This document shows, in pieces, positions 5,897 to 6,276 of a DNA stretch of 6,276 bases (its first letter is position 1; the number at the start of each line of letters is the position of its first letter). Both the position numbers and the translations under genes were made by a program. This DNA is from Streptosporangiaceae bacterium. Lineage in GTDB: Bacteria > Actinomycetota > Actinomycetes > Streptosporangiales > Streptosporangiaceae. The stretch is taken from contig JASIJN010000190.1 of NCBI GenBank assembly GCA_030050125.1, positions 1-6,276 on the forward strand, given 5' to 3'. A model generated the notes under the pieces. That model was given only the letters and a program-made list of their open reading frames with translations. It was not told where the DNA came from and ran no database searches.

Positions 5897-5964
5897 GGCC
5901 AATGGTGTGGATGGTCCGTTCTGTGGGTTCTTTCAGCATGGGAGGCCCATCGACGCTATTGGCC
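5897..5964 (+). ncRNA. Long imperfect hairpin; possible structured RNA
   Basis: Positions 5897-5917 pair with 5944-5964 over 21 positions: 17 Watson-Crick pairs, two G-U wobbles (5904 with 5957, 5906 with 5955) and two mismatches (5909/5952 and 5915/5946). The loop is 26 nt (5918-5943). Both wobbles would be A-C mismatches in the opposite transcript, so if it is an RNA the + strand is favoured. It lies in an AT-richer island between GC-extreme flanks. It fits no tRNA, tmRNA, SRP, RNase P or riboswitch motif that I recognise. No promoter is convincing. Expression is unproven; it could also be a relic inverted repeat. Confidence 0.3.
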
Positions 5965-5982
5965 TGGCCGCCGTGCGCCCGG

Positions 5983-6011
5983 CTGACGATCCCATATGAG
6001 GAGTTTGTCAG
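5983..6011 (+). repeat. Second hairpin in the AT-richer island
   Basis: CTGAC (5983-5987) pairs with GTCAG (6007-6011). The helix can continue inward with a G-U pair (5988/6006), A-U (5989/6005), a 2-nt bulge (6003-6004) and three more pairs (5990-5992 with 6000-6002), closing a 7-nt loop. It is weaker than the upstream hairpin. Confidence 0.3.
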
Positions 6012-6102
6012 GATAATTCGGGCCCATCGCAGCCCTCGTAGGCCGGGTTCTGGCCGGTCCATATTTCAGACTGCCCGATAACGGTCATAGGTGCTGTCCG
6101 AA

Positions 6103-6114
6103 ACCCGGGTCCGG
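6103..6114 (+). repeat. Right copy of 12-nt direct repeat
   Basis: Exact second copy of ACCCGGGTCCGG (the first is at 5884-5895). It overlaps the left arm of the hairpin at 6110-6133. Confidence 0.5.
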
Positions 6115-6133
6115 GCCCTTCCGGCGGCCCGGA
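6110..6133. repeat. 8-bp hairpin at the right edge of the island
   Basis: TCCGGGCC (6110-6117) and GGCCCGGA (6126-6133) are perfect arms around an 8-nt loop. It could end a transcript from the island, but no T-run follows and such repeats are common in GC-rich DNA. Confidence 0.4.
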
Positions 6134-6276
6134 TCGTCCCGCGACCGCGCGCGAGCCGGAGGGCCGGGGGCCGAGGCGAGGCACGGCGGGCTTGGCCGGG
6201 GGCTGGCCCCGGGGGTGGGACGGACCGGGGCCGGGACCGGGAGGTGGGGCGGGCCGGGCGCGGGGTTACTCGGGCG
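6134..6276. other. G-rich tract with G-quadruplex-type runs
   Basis: The + strand is G-skewed (33 G against 11 C in 6211-6260) with many runs of three or more G. The runs at 6233-6235, 6239-6241, 6246-6249 and 6251-6253 are separated by loops of 3, 4 and 1 nt, a canonical quadruplex pattern; further runs lie on both sides. No gene is supported. The - strand has an open Pro-rich frame, but it looks like low-complexity sequence. Confidence 0.5.

Noticed and set aside
5384..5986. Large Pro/Arg-rich + strand frame across the end of the DUF5324-like gene
   Set aside because: It is out of frame with that gene and runs through the 15-bp terminator hairpin, with low-complexity composition.
5983..6020. 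Promoter with GATAAT at 6013-6018 as -10
   Set aside because: No -35-like hexamer lies at 16-19 nt upstream; the CTGACG at 5983 is too far.
5920..6060. tRNA gene suggested by GGGTTC strings
   Set aside because: Neither GGGTTC is followed by the T-loop consensus, and no acceptor stem or cloverleaf can be formed around them.
5902..6081. Possible 59-codon + strand ORF across the AT-richer island
   Set aside because: G or C at third positions is only about 64% (38 of 59), far below the neighbouring genes; the upstream GGTGG is only 3 nt from the ATG; no similarity is recognised. The opposite-strand frame is no better.
5896..6102. MITE or other mobile element
   Set aside because: No terminal inverted repeats at the island ends and no transposase remnant; only a 12-nt direct repeat outside.
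1..6276. CRISPR array, toxin-antitoxin, defence island or biosynthetic cluster
   Set aside because: No regularly spaced repeats and no matching protein families; the coding part is a conserved housekeeping locus.

Overview
This window comes from the chromosome of a high-GC Gram-positive actinobacterium. The coding parts use almost only G or C at third codon positions. Five of the six genes belong to the conserved actinobacterial cell-division/cell-wall neighbourhood known from Mycobacterium and Streptomyces (pbpA, pknB, crgA, rhomboid, ppiA). The proteins resemble Streptosporangiales/Streptomyces-type homologues, but the genus cannot be fixed from the sequence alone.

Layout: (1) positions 1-1290 hold the 3' part of a class B penicillin-binding protein (PbpA/FtsI type), cut by the window start. 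(2) 1328-3094 hold the PASTA-domain Ser/Thr kinase PknB. (3) 3123-3371 hold the small divisome protein CrgA. These three lie on the + strand with gaps of 37 and 28 nt and probably form the end of one operon. (4) A convergent junction follows, with several inverted repeats around 3362-3473. (5) On the - strand, a cyclophilin-type peptidyl-prolyl isomerase (4879 to 4337) is followed 2 nt later by a zinc-finger rhomboid-family membrane protein (4334 to 3429), an apparently coupled pair. (6) A divergent intergenic region of 122 nt separates them from (7) a small Ala-rich membrane-anchored protein of the DUF5324-like type at 5002-5541, closed by a perfect 15-bp hairpin at 5593-5627.

The last ~650 bases (5628-6276) hold no gene that can be defended. 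They have three parts: a C-rich segment with a two-copy 34-nt-period repeat, an AT-richer island of about 200 bp (40.5% A+T by hand count over 5901-6100) able to form a long imperfect hairpin with G-U wobbles, and a G-rich segment full of G-quadruplex-type runs. An exact 12-nt repeat brackets the island. This is the part least explained by known annotation.

Functionally, PknB senses cell-wall fragments through its external PASTA domains and phosphorylates division and wall-synthesis proteins. PbpA cross-links peptidoglycan, and CrgA is a known divisome partner of septal PBPs. Rhomboid, PpiA and the DUF5324-like protein are conserved companions whose link to division is positional only. Notable oddities are direct pknB-crgA adjacency without the genes usually between them, an Asp in the rhomboid where the oxyanion-hole His is expected, back-to-back palindromes at the rhomboid 3' end, and the structured terminal island. 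No clear new defence or mobile system is visible.
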